A stretch of 64,000 nt of DNA from Sphingobacterium corticibacterium (GTDB lineage Bacteria > Bacteroidota > Bacteroidia > Sphingobacteriales > Sphingobacteriaceae). The position numbers and the translations under genes were made by a program. Positions 19,925-28,654 of this stretch are shown here, in pieces. The DNA lies in assembly GCF_004208525.1 (NCBI RefSeq), contig NZ_SGIT01000007.1, positions 62,001-126,000 of the forward strand, given 5' to 3'. Position 1 is the stretch's first letter; every line of letters starts with the position of its first letter. The notes beneath the pieces were generated by a model that saw only the letters and a program-made list of their open reading frames with translations, was not told the origin of the DNA and searched no databases.

Positions 19925-21763
19925 ATGAAGCAGCTAATTTTTATAATTATATTTTTCATCTCGTATGCACGAGTCGGTTATGCACAGTCTTATACGCTGG
20001 AATCGCCGGATGGAAATTATCAAGTCGAGGTTTATACGGCGAACGATACGCTTTGGTATTCGATAACTTATCAAAATACGCCCATTATCCTCAAATCTCA
20101 ACTTGGTGTCCATGCAGCTGAAAGTTGGTCGACTGAACTGGAAATAATAGGTAAACAAGAGAGCGCGATAGATACGTGGTGGAAACCTGTGTATGGAGAG
20201 CGTTCAACTGTTAGGGACCATTATAGATTTTGCGAAATAACGATAAGAAAAAAACAACAGCCCGATGGATTACTGAAATTGGAGTTTAGAGCTTATAATG
20301 AGGGGATAGCTTTTCGGTACGTATTTCCGGGAGGAAGATATCTTCAAATAACCGAAGAATTTACCGAGTTTCAAATGCCGACAAATACCCACGCTTATTT
20401 TACAACTCGGGCTCAAAGTATGTATGAAAAATTGCCATTAAAAGACTGGCCTGGAGAAAGCGAACGACCATTGATTCTCGCGTTGGATAACGGACCGTAC
20501 GTGTTATTAACCGAAGCGGCAGTGACCGACTATGTGCGTAGCAAATTTTCCCTCAGTGACCATCAATCTAATACGATAGCGACATCCATGTATGGTCCGG
20601 TAGATCAAATCGCACCTTTCAAAACACCTTGGCGGGTGGTTATGGCTGCGGAGCAGCCAGGGGAGTTTATCGAGCATAACGATCTGCTGCTTAACCTCAA
20701 TCCTTCTAACGAAATTGATGATCCGTCGTGGATTAAGCCGGGCAAAGCCATGCGAGAAGTAACGTTGACCACCGAAGGAGCAAAATCTGTTGTTGATTTT
20801 GCAGTAAAACGTAATATGCAATACATTATGTTCGATGCCGGTTGGTATGGGCCTGAAGGTAGCAAAGCCTCTGATGCGACAACAGTTACATTGGATCCAG
20901 CACGTAATCCTGACCCGGATGCACTTGATCTCAAAGCGGCTATCGCTTATGCTAAACAACATCATATTCGTGTGATTCTCTATGTCAATCAGCGTGCATT
21001 GTTCCAGCAATTAGATGAGATTTTGCCGCTGTACAAATCATGGGGAGTGGATGGAATAAAATTTGGATTTGTCATGGTGGGCTCACATTATTGGACAGCG
21101 TGGGTGCACAATGCAGTTCGAAAGTGTGCCGAATACGGTTTGGTAGTTGATATTCATGATGAGTATCGCCCCACGGGGTTCAGTCGTACATATCCAAATC
21201 TATTGACGCAGGAAGGAATTTACGGTAATGAAGAGATGCCGGATGCCACGCATAACACCACCTTGCCCTTCACGCGCTATAGTCAAGGGGCTGCGGATTA
21301 TACGATTTGTTATTACAGTAATCGTATCAAAACAACTCGTGCCCATCAGCTTGCGTTATCTGTCATTTATTATAGTCCGCTACAATTTCTGTATTGGTAC
21401 GACAAGCCAAGTGATAGTCAAAATGAACCTGAGCTGGAGTTTTTTGACCAAGTGCCGACAGTATGGGATGATACCAAAGTCTTACAGGGAGAAATTGGTA
21501 AATATATTACTGTTGCGCGCCGAAGTAACGAACAGTGGTTTCTCGGGACAATAAGCAACAATGATTTCCGTGAACTACGGATTCCGTTAGATTTTCTGGA
21601 AAAAGGAAAAGAATATACTGCTAAAATCTATAAAGACGACTTGGATGTACAGACGAGGACAAAAGTCGGAATTAAGGAGATAACGGTAAATCACTCCACA
21701 ATCCTTGAAGCGAACCTATTAGCCTCGGGAGGACAAGCTATCTGGATTTTTCCAAATGAATAA
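19925..21763 (+). CDS. GH97 glycosidase, SusB-like inverting type
   Basis: The ATG at 19925 begins a good signal peptide ('RVGYAQ') and gives 612 residues; earlier in-frame starts lie inside the preceding gene. The N-terminal beta-sandwich ('YTLESPDGNYQVEVY') is followed by the catalytic barrel and a C-terminal beta domain, the normal GH97 layout. The strand that carries the Asp nucleophile in retaining GH97 reads 'KFGFV', with Gly381 in place of Asp. The motif 'DIHDEYRPTGFSRTYPN' supplies Glu413, which matches the base region of SusB. By family knowledge this predicts an inverting alpha-glucosidase-type mechanism, calcium dependent. The mature enzyme should be periplasmic. It is closely related to the gene at 34679. 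Confidence 0.88.
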   Translation: MKQLIFIIIFFISYARVGYAQSYTLESPDGNYQVEVYTANDTLWYSITYQNTPIILKSQLGVHAAESWSTELEIIGKQESAIDTWWKPVYGERSTVRDHYRFCEITIRKKQQPDGLLKLEFRAYNEGIAFRYVFPGGRYLQITEEFTEFQMPTNTHAYFTTRAQSMYEKLPLKDWPGESERPLILALDNGPYVLLTEAAVTDYVRSKFSLSDHQSNTIATSMYGPVDQIAPFKTPWRVVMAAEQPGEFIEHNDLLLNLNPSNEIDDPSWIKPGKAMREVTLTTEGAKSVVDFAVKRNMQYIMFDAGWYGPEGSKASDATTVTLDPARNPDPDALDLKAAIAYAKQHHIRVILYVNQRALFQQLDEILPLYKSWGVDGIKFGFVMVGSHYWTAWVHNAVRKCAEYGLVVDIHDEYRPTGFSRTYPNLLTQEGIYGNEEMPDATHNTTLPFTRYSQGAADYTICYYSNRIKTTRAHQLALSVIYYSPLQFLYWYDKPSDSQNEPELEFFDQVPTVWDDTKVLQGEIGKYITVARRSNEQWFLGTISNNDFRELRIPLDFLEKGKEYTAKIYKDDLDVQTRTKVGIKEITVNHSTILEANLLASGGQAIWIFPNE

Positions 21764-21885
21764 AAGATAAAATATTTCAGTGTTCACTATCTTGAAGATA
21801 AAAACGGGGTATATATGAGAATAAGTGGTGTTTATTTGCAGTCTATATCTTGTTGTAGGTTCATAATAAGTGTTTTATGTGTTTG

Positions 21886-22015
21886 AACAAATGAACCTAT
21901 TATTTGAGACAAAACGTCCTAGCGTATCCACGTTAAAGCATTGATATTTGTTTCGTTCAAGGTTGTGATACCAAGAATTGTCAACGTCAGTTGACAACCA
22001 ATTTTAAACAATTAT
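21886..22015 (+). promoter_or_regulatory. Shared upstream control region, copy B (before second susC)
   Basis: This is the second copy of the block at 13793-13922. At 21979-21996 it contains a perfect inverted repeat with 7-base arms, TGTCAAC and GTTGACA, separated by GTCA. The corresponding place in copy A is degenerate. It could be an operator or an RNA hairpin in the leader. Between this block and the second susC lie about 150 bp that copy A lacks. The stretch 21764-21885 between the GH97 gene and this block shows no clear terminator. Confidence 0.6.
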
Positions 22016-22028
22016 TTTATTATTTAAT

Positions 22029-22130
22029 ATGAAGCCATTTATAAATCTATCCAACAGTGTTTTTAGAAAACATCAAAAAAAGAATATGCCACTAAAAGAA
22101 CAATCAAAATTTTATTACAGCATTGTTTAA
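22029..22130 (+). CDS. Possible 33-residue leader ORF ahead of the second susC
   Basis: An ATG-started ORF of 33 codons ending in TAA lies in the segment present only upstream of the second susC. Its product is basic and hydrophilic (Lys/Gln/Asn rich) and I recognise no family. It could be a leader peptide, a remnant of another gene's 5' end, or chance. The ATG is preceded only by AT-rich sequence with no clear ribosome-binding site, which is usual in Bacteroidota. Confidence 0.2.
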   Translation: MKPFINLSNSVFRKHQKKNMPLKEQSKFYYSIV

Positions 22131-22172
22131 CGCGGTTTTTAAGAAAGACTATTTATTATAAACTAAATATGT

Positions 22173-25100
22173 ATGAAACAAATTACAAATTTTAAATTTT
22201 TCGCATTTGTTGTGCTATGCAGTCTTTCGGTGTTTTATTTAACACCGATATACGCACAACAGATTCAGATGCGTGGACTCGTGAAGGATGCCACTACGGG
22301 GAATCCGCTGGCTGGCGTGTCCATTCGCGTAAACAACGTGTCGCTGGGTAGTTCTGGGGATAACGGACGGTTTTCACTGGAAGGTGTTTCGTCCGGTGCT
22401 TCCGTAGAGTTCCGGTTGATCGGGTACGAGACACAAATACAAAAAGCCGTGGCAAATATGGAGGTGTCCTTAGTTTCTACCGGGGATGAATTGGAAGAAG
22501 TAGTTGTGGTGGGATATGGTACGCAAAGGAAGGAGACATTAACCGGTTCTGTTGCCCAAGTGGATGGCCAGATATTTGAAGATCGCGGGGCATTGAGTAC
22601 ACCTTTGCAAGCCTTGCAGGGGCAGGTTCCGGGGGCAATCATCACAAGAAGTTCAGGCGCCCCAGGAGATGAAGGGTGGGGGATGCGCGTACGGGGAGCT
22701 GTTTCGGCAAAGACTGCGGAGCCCTTGGTAATCATCGATGGTGTGGCTTACGATAGTTTTAGGGAACTACGTTTGCTGAACCCTTCGGATATTGAAAGCA
22801 TGTCCTTCCTGAAAGATGCCGCCGCCGCGATATACGGCTCACGTGCCGCGGGTGGTGTTATGTTGGTCACCACAAAGAAAGGTAAATCCGGAAAAGGCAG
22901 GGTAGAGTTTAATACCTTGTATGGCTATAAAAAGCCAGGACTGCAACCACGCTTGATGAGCCTTGAAGAATGGGCTGACGGCGTTATTGTCGCCCGCACC
23001 AACGATGGTTTTGGAGAAAGTGATCCCTGGATTCGTTATGCGAACCTGGCACTAGCCAATCAAGGCGGTTATATCGATACCAGAGATGCTAATAATGCAC
23101 CGATCGGCGGCGCATTCGGTGATGTAGCAGATTTTGTATTCCTGGATAATAACTGGACCGATGTATTATGGGGCGGAGCAAGTTCGACACAAAATGACTT
23201 AAATATCTCTGGTGGAAACGAAAAAAGTACCTACCGTTTATCGTTAGGGTATATGTATGATCAGGGAACCTTGCAGTGGGGGAACAATAACAACAGCAGG
23301 TATAATATCCGCCTAAACAATGTATTTAATGTTTCGGACCGTTTTACGATCGAATCGGTCATTTCTTTTGGTTATCAAAATCAGGTCATGCCATCCATGA
23401 TCGGGCGCACGTTAGGAGGGGGATATCCTCAACCTGGATTGCCGGTGAGTACGATAGATGGTAAGCCATACGCCTGGGGCGGGCAGTACACGCCACATTG
23501 GTTTTCCGAACTCGGCGGTGATAACAACTTAAAGGTGAAATCGACCAATATCAGTGAAACATTCAAATTTAAAATTACGGATAAATTACAGTGGGTTACC
23601 AATTTGGGTTTCAATACAAGCACTGCTTCTCGTGATATTCAGGAAAAAAGTATAGAATGGTTCAATTATACGGGAGACCTGTTGGGGCAGATAAACCCGA
23701 CACAGGCGAATAGTTTTTATCAAAAAAGTACTGCCGGAACAGATTTTTACTCCGGCTCAACCTTTTTACAATATACGGACTCTTTTAAAGATGCGCACAA
23801 TATCTCGCTGACCGCCGGCGGGCAATACGAGTTTAACGATTACGATCGGTACGAGGTCAGGATTACCGATATCAACAGTTCGTTGTCTGCTTTGAATGGT
23901 TCAGGTGTTATTACGTCAAATACGAATCGTACACAATATGCAATGGGGTCTTACTTTTCAAGATTGAATTATGATTACAACGCGAAATACTTATTTGAGG
24001 CAAACGCCAGGTACGATGGGTCTTCAAAATTTGCACGGGAGAACAGGTGGAATCTGTTTTACGGTGTTTCTGCCGGATGGCGGATTGCCGAAGAGACCTT
24101 TGTAAAAGATCTGGGTATTTTCGATGAATTGAAACTAAGGGCTTCCTATGGTGCCGTCGGAAACCAAACAGGTATAGATATTTATGATGGCGCACAGCTG
24201 TACAACCAAAATACCGCGAGTGGCGCTTATCTGGGTGCAGGCAGGGTCAGTTTTGTAAGGGCCAATGCCCGGTTGGTATCTTATGACCGTACCTGGGAAC
24301 GTATCCACAATTACAACATCGCATTGGATTTTGCTTTGTTGCAGAATAGATTGTCCGGTACGTTGGAACGTTTTATCAAGAAAAATAACAACATGTTCCT
24401 CAGTCAACAATATCCCGCGGCTCTTGGAGCGACTGCTCCGGAAGCCAATATCGGTACTTTTAAAGGAAATGGCTGGGAGTTGACCGCAAATTGGTCAGAT
24501 ACAAAGGGAGATTTCGGCTATAGTTTAGGAGGGGTATTTACTTTTGTTGAAAATGAATTAATAGATTTTGGTGGGACAAATATTATTAATTCCGGTGGTC
24601 TCCACGGAGCTATCCAGGGCTTCCCCCTAAATTCAGTCGTTGGTTTGATGTACGATGGCCGTATCCAGAATGAGGAGCAGCGGCAGGAATATTTAGCCAC
24701 CTATCAGATGGGAAATACCATTGGACTTACCGACCAGATCCGCGTGGGTGATAATATGTACAGGGATGTGAATGGGGATGGCGTATTGACCTATGATGAC
24801 CTGGTTTATTTGGGCACTGACGATCCAAAAATTCAATATTCGTTCCATGCAGGTGCAAACTATAAAGGTTTTGATGTCAATGTTCTTTTTCAAGGCGCGG
24901 CTGAGCGTACCATTTTCCGTGGAGATCTAAACTGGAGACAGCCTTTCCGGCAAGTCTTTGTGAACACCACCAATCAGTCGGTCAATAACCATTGGACGGA
25001 AAGTAATCCGGACGCGCATTTCCCCAAATACTCTACCATCGGAAATATTAACGCCTACAATTATCAGGCATCCTCGTGGGCTGTCGAGAATGGCGCATAC

Positions 25101-25325
25101 CTGCGGTTGAAAAATGTCGTTTTGGGTTATTCGTTGCCATACCATGTATTGGATAGGGTAAAAGGGCTTTCCCGGTTCAGAGTGTATGTCGCTGCACAGG
25201 ATCTTTGGGAAACCACAAAGATCAATGATAGCTGGGATCCGGAGGCTACCAGTGCGGTGAGTAATGGTATTCAGCGTTATCCGTTCAACCGTTCGTTCAC
25301 TTTTGGTATTAACGCTTCATTTTAG
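22173..25325 (+). CDS. susC: SusC/RagA-family TonB-dependent glycan importer (second pair)
   Basis: The 1050-residue importer has the same signal peptide and CarboxypepD_reg-like domain as the first SusC through 'DELEEVVVVGYG' at about residue 115. After that point the plug ('KETLTGSVAQVDG', 'FLKDAAAAIYGSRAAGGVM') and barrel belong to a different SusC subgroup. It ends with the terminal aromatic 'FGINASF'. The susD partner follows after 8 bp. The abrupt change in similarity suggests that a promoter-plus-N-terminal cassette was copied onto an older barrel, or that recombination keeps the 5' parts alike. A shared N-terminal module would let both importers use the same TonB system. Confidence 0.95.
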   Translation: MKQITNFKFFAFVVLCSLSVFYLTPIYAQQIQMRGLVKDATTGNPLAGVSIRVNNVSLGSSGDNGRFSLEGVSSGASVEFRLIGYETQIQKAVANMEVSLVSTGDELEEVVVVGYGTQRKETLTGSVAQVDGQIFEDRGALSTPLQALQGQVPGAIITRSSGAPGDEGWGMRVRGAVSAKTAEPLVIIDGVAYDSFRELRLLNPSDIESMSFLKDAAAAIYGSRAAGGVMLVTTKKGKSGKGRVEFNTLYGYKKPGLQPRLMSLEEWADGVIVARTNDGFGESDPWIRYANLALANQGGYIDTRDANNAPIGGAFGDVADFVFLDNNWTDVLWGGASSTQNDLNISGGNEKSTYRLSLGYMYDQGTLQWGNNNNSRYNIRLNNVFNVSDRFTIESVISFGYQNQVMPSMIGRTLGGGYPQPGLPVSTIDGKPYAWGGQYTPHWFSELGGDNNLKVKSTNISETFKFKITDKLQWVTNLGFNTSTASRDIQEKSIEWFNYTGDLLGQINPTQANSFYQKSTAGTDFYSGSTFLQYTDSFKDAHNISLTAGGQYEFNDYDRYEVRITDINSSLSALNGSGVITSNTNRTQYAMGSYFSRLNYDYNAKYLFEANARYDGSSKFARENRWNLFYGVSAGWRIAEETFVKDLGIFDELKLRASYGAVGNQTGIDIYDGAQLYNQNTASGAYLGAGRVSFVRANARLVSYDRTWERIHNYNIALDFALLQNRLSGTLERFIKKNNNMFLSQQYPAALGATAPEANIGTFKGNGWELTANWSDTKGDFGYSLGGVFTFVENELIDFGGTNIINSGGLHGAIQGFPLNSVVGLMYDGRIQNEEQRQEYLATYQMGNTIGLTDQIRVGDNMYRDVNGDGVLTYDDLVYLGTDDPKIQYSFHAGANYKGFDVNVLFQGAAERTIFRGDLNWRQPFRQVFVNTTNQSVNNHWTESNPDAHFPKYSTIGNINAYNYQASSWAVENGAYLRLKNVVLGYSLPYHVLDRVKGLSRFRVYVAAQDLWETTKINDSWDPEATSAVSNGIQRYPFNRSFTFGINASF

Positions 25326-25333
25326 TCAAGGTT

Positions 25334-27088
25334 ATGAAAAGAAATATAATTAAAAGTATAGCTTATACGATGTTAGTCTCGTCGACTTTAGTCCAGACGA
25401 GATGTAATAAAATATTGGACCTGGACCCTTTGGTTCAGATAGCGGACGGAAACTATTGGCAGTCCGCAAAAGACTTTCAGCTTTTCGCCAATGATTTCTA
25501 TAGTTATCGCAGAGGGTTTTCAGCCGTTGTTTCCGATGCACCACACAGTGATCTTCGCTCAGATTTAATCAAAGCACCGGATCCCAATGTATTTAGCAAC
25601 GGAACCAATACCATTCCGGCGAGTGATGGTAATTATTCAGGGGCTTTTTCAAGAATCCGTGCGATCAATATGTTGTTGCAGAAAGCAGCAGAATATAGCC
25701 GGCCCGAAGAGATTGCACAATACGTCGCCGAGGCTCATTTTTTCCGTGCCTACGTATATTTTGATCTGCTTCAATTATATGGCAATGCACAGATTATTGA
25801 AGATGTACTGGACGTGAGTGATCCGATACTTTACGGTCCGAGAAACAATAGAACCGAGGTGGCTGATTTTATTATTGCAGATCTGCAAAAAGCCATTCCC
25901 GGCCTGCCGTTGGAAAGCGACATCGCTACAGCCGATAAAGGGCGGGTGAGCCGTGGTGCGGCACAAGCTTTCTTGTCGAGAGTCGCCCTGTTCGAAGGAA
26001 CCTGGCAAAAATTCAGAAGTAACACGGAGCGTGGATCGGCATTACTGGATATTGCCGCACGATCAGCGAGAGATGTGATAAACAGTGCGCAATATGAACT
26101 CTTTAAACCCGCGGTCTTAGGCGATTCTGCACAGAAATATCTTTTTATCCTCGAAGATGAAAAATCAAATCCGGCGAGCATCACAAAAAGTGCGAACAGA
26201 GAATATATTTTTTCCAATCGCTATGACGAAGTATTGAATCGTATCGGAATTAATATTTCAAGGGGGCAATTGGCAAATGTGGTATGGGTGACCCGCAAAT
26301 TTGCCAATATGTACTTGTCGCAAAATGGTTTACCTATTGACCACCCGGACAATGCCCAGTTTGAAGGATATGCTACGATGACATCAGAATACCAGAACAG
26401 GGATAACCGGATGAAATATACATTGATGCCGCCTAAACAAGCTTATTGGGTAAACTTTAATCCACGGGTCACGTGGCTTAGCGATGCCGCGGATCTGGCA
26501 TCGGCTATTCATCGTAATTATATCCCTGCATCCACCGCGAGTGGCTACAACAATCAAAAATGGGCTTCCGAACGGGAGGTGCAGGATGCGTATGAAGGGT
26601 TTGATTTCCCGATCATCCGTTATGCGGAGGTCTTGCTAAACTATGCAGAAGCTGTCTACGAGCGGGATGGTGCTATATCGGATGATGACCTGAATATTTC
26701 GCTGAACCTGGTGCGTAACCGCGTAAATGCCGACATGCCCCGGTTAAGCAACGCTTTTGTCGGTACGCACGATCTGAACATGCGTGTCGAGATCAGGAGG
26801 GAGCGTACCATAGAGTTGTATAATGAGGGGTTCCGCATAGATGACCTGAAGCGTTGGAAGACAGCAGAAGTGGAGATGCCTCAGATAATGCTCGGTATAA
26901 AATGGGAAGGAACGGAATACCAAACGACCACCACAAACAGTTGGAATACCGTAAGCAGGCCCCGGAATGCGGATGGTATATTGATTATGGAAAGCGGCAG
27001 GTCCTGGACGGAAAAAAATTACTTGTATCCGATTCCGGCAGACCAACTTCGTTTAAACCCGGAGTTAGGGCAAAATCCAGATTGGTAG
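25334..27088 (+). CDS. susD: SusD/RagB-family glycan-binding lipoprotein (second pair)
   Basis: This 584-residue surface lipoprotein has its lipobox at 'STLVQTRC' with Cys near residue 24. The Gln-Thr-Arg before Cys is not a perfect lipobox. The SusD N-terminal region 'KILDLDPLVQIADGNYWQSAKDF' is followed by the helical core 'VAEAHFFRAYVYFDLLQLYG' and the C-terminal signature 'IRYAEVLLNYAEAVYERDG', 'LVRNRVNADMP' and 'EIRRERTIELYNEGFRIDDLKRWK' in pieces. It ends 'LGQNPDW'. It belongs to a different SusD subgroup from 16980-18776, matching the difference between the two SusC barrels, so the two pairs may take different oligosaccharides. Confidence 0.95.
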   Translation: MKRNIIKSIAYTMLVSSTLVQTRCNKILDLDPLVQIADGNYWQSAKDFQLFANDFYSYRRGFSAVVSDAPHSDLRSDLIKAPDPNVFSNGTNTIPASDGNYSGAFSRIRAINMLLQKAAEYSRPEEIAQYVAEAHFFRAYVYFDLLQLYGNAQIIEDVLDVSDPILYGPRNNRTEVADFIIADLQKAIPGLPLESDIATADKGRVSRGAAQAFLSRVALFEGTWQKFRSNTERGSALLDIAARSARDVINSAQYELFKPAVLGDSAQKYLFILEDEKSNPASITKSANREYIFSNRYDEVLNRIGINISRGQLANVVWVTRKFANMYLSQNGLPIDHPDNAQFEGYATMTSEYQNRDNRMKYTLMPPKQAYWVNFNPRVTWLSDAADLASAIHRNYIPASTASGYNNQKWASEREVQDAYEGFDFPIIRYAEVLLNYAEAVYERDGAISDDDLNISLNLVRNRVNADMPRLSNAFVGTHDLNMRVEIRRERTIELYNEGFRIDDLKRWKTAEVEMPQIMLGIKWEGTEYQTTTTNSWNTVSRPRNADGILIMESGRSWTEKNYLYPIPADQLRLNPELGQNPDW

Positions 27089-27109
27089 TCAGTTACAGCG
27101 TGATTATAT

Positions 27110-27151
27110 AGGCTTTTCTTCAAGGCATGGATATGCCCGGAAGAAAAGCCT
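27110..27151 (+). terminator. Long hairpin between second susD and the surface-binding lipoprotein
   Basis: AGGCTTTTCTTC at 27110-27121 pairs perfectly with GAAGAAAAGCCT at 27140-27151. Inside the loop GGCAT and ATGCC pair again, giving a long nested hairpin. It is followed only by TTTC, so it may act as a partial terminator or mRNA stabiliser that sets the expression ratio of susCD to the downstream genes. Confidence 0.65.
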
Positions 27152-27171
27152 TTCAAAGAAAATATTCAGAC

Positions 27172-28590
27172 ATGAAAAGATTAAAATCGAATAAGAAAAG
27201 TAAGTTGTTGCAACTTGTAGCTGTTGCCACATTATTACTCGGAGTAATATTGGCTTGCTCCAAAAAAGAATGGAACCAAATAGCAGAAGAGCATGTTTTG
27301 GTCAACACGGTGAGTATAACCCCAAACGGTACTATTCCGCTCCTGATCGGGCGGGATACCACTCTAGAATTGTCTTATCAGCCATCAGAAGTGACCAACG
27401 ACAAGTTGATCTGGTACAGTTCCGATGAATCGGTGGCTACGGTAGACCAATCCGGAAAAGTGACCGCGGTAGCGGTCGGTACAGCGACCATTACCGTCGA
27501 ATCTACGGATGGCGGACTGCGGAGAGCTACGGCATTATTTGACGTAATCGATCAGATCATCTATACCGAAGCATTAATCCTGGAACCGGCAGAATTAGAG
27601 ATTTTTGAAGAAATGAGAGCTACCGTCGCGGTTACTTTCGCCCCTGAAAATACAACGTACAAGCACCTGCGATGGTCTACCGACAATCCTGAGGTAGCTA
27701 CAGTAGATCATCAGGGTAATGTTACTGGTGTTTCATTGGGTACAGCAACGATCACTGCACACGCTTTGGATGGCAGTGCGGTGGTCGGAACAGTGGCGGT
27801 GGCGGTTGTCGAACCGATCTATATCGAAGATGTCATTGTCGTTTCGGGATTAGGAGAAGTATTTGGTCCCGGAGAGAAACACTTGATTGATTTTTCTGTA
27901 CTTCCTGTAGAAGCTTCCGCGCAGTTTGTGACGTGGAGCAGTGCAGACGAAAGCGTAGTCACCGTTACAGACGAAGGGCTGATAACGACCGTTGGCTATG
28001 GCGAGACCCAGGTCATTGCTACCAGCACGGACGATGCCGGTTTCACGAAATCATTTACGGTCAAAGTAGAAGAGGGCAAGGTCAATGACCATTTCTATAA
28101 CGGTGTTGCACATTCCTGGGTAACCCCGACGAACGGGGCGTCACTAAATGTACAAAACAATATTCTGTGGGTAACCATGAATACCGGTACTAATCGTCGG
28201 GGGGATTTCCGGAGGCCCAATACGACATTGCATATTGGAAATTATCCGATTGTTGCATTCAAGTTTACAAGACCTTTGCCTAGCGCGGGAAATATTTTCC
28301 TTGACACGAACTTAGGTCGCTGGAGACAGACGACAGGGAACGGTAACAACCAAATGACGATCCTGACGGGTAGCGACGGCATACAGGTGTTCTATGCGGA
28401 TATGGGAGCATACAATACGTATGGCACAACCGGAGCGACTATTTCTGAAACACAGGCACATACCTTTAGCCAAATAGCCGTGGGCGTTGCAGATTTCCCG
28501 ACAGCACAGAATCCGTTGAGCCCTTTCCCGGTATATTGGATGAAAACGTTTAAAACGGTAGCAGAGCTGGAGGCTTATATTAATCAATAG
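27172..28590 (+). CDS. Surface glycan-binding lipoprotein with Ig-like (Big_2) domains
   Basis: The likely start is the ATG at 27172, after the hairpin, giving 472 residues and the lipobox 'LLGVILAC'. Three bacterial Ig-like domains follow at about 40-110, 120-200 and 205-285, each with the Big_2 signature ('ATVDQSGKVTAVAVGTATITV', 'ATVDHQGNVTGVSLGTATITA' and 'VVTVTDEGLITTVGYGETQVIA'). A C-terminal domain of about 170 residues ('HSWVTPTNGASLNVQ', 'GNIFLDTNLGRWRQTTGNG') resembles the DUF4979-type domains of PUL surface proteins. Its place right after susD is that of a SusE/SGBP. It should hold the polysaccharide at the cell surface. No catalytic residues are seen. Confidence 0.75.
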   Translation: MKRLKSNKKSKLLQLVAVATLLLGVILACSKKEWNQIAEEHVLVNTVSITPNGTIPLLIGRDTTLELSYQPSEVTNDKLIWYSSDESVATVDQSGKVTAVAVGTATITVESTDGGLRRATALFDVIDQIIYTEALILEPAELEIFEEMRATVAVTFAPENTTYKHLRWSTDNPEVATVDHQGNVTGVSLGTATITAHALDGSAVVGTVAVAVVEPIYIEDVIVVSGLGEVFGPGEKHLIDFSVLPVEASAQFVTWSSADESVVTVTDEGLITTVGYGETQVIATSTDDAGFTKSFTVKVEEGKVNDHFYNGVAHSWVTPTNGASLNVQNNILWVTMNTGTNRRGDFRRPNTTLHIGNYPIVAFKFTRPLPSAGNIFLDTNLGRWRQTTGNGNNQMTILTGSDGIQVFYADMGAYNTYGTTGATISETQAHTFSQIAVGVADFPTAQNPLSPFPVYWMKTFKTVAELEAYINQ

Positions 28591-28599
28591 AGGATAAGA

Positions 28600-28638
28600 G
28601 AAGGCAAAGGCGCTTGTTCGTTTAACAGCCTTGCCTTC
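28600..28638 (+). terminator. Intercistronic hairpin after the surface-binding lipoprotein gene
   Basis: GAAGGCAAAGGC at 28600-28611 pairs with GCCTTGCCTTC at 28628-28638 with one bulged A. No T-run follows directly. It probably works as an attenuator or stability element rather than a full stop, since the next gene starts 16 bp later in the same direction. Confidence 0.45.
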
Positions 28639-28654
28639 ACCAATTTATTTCATT

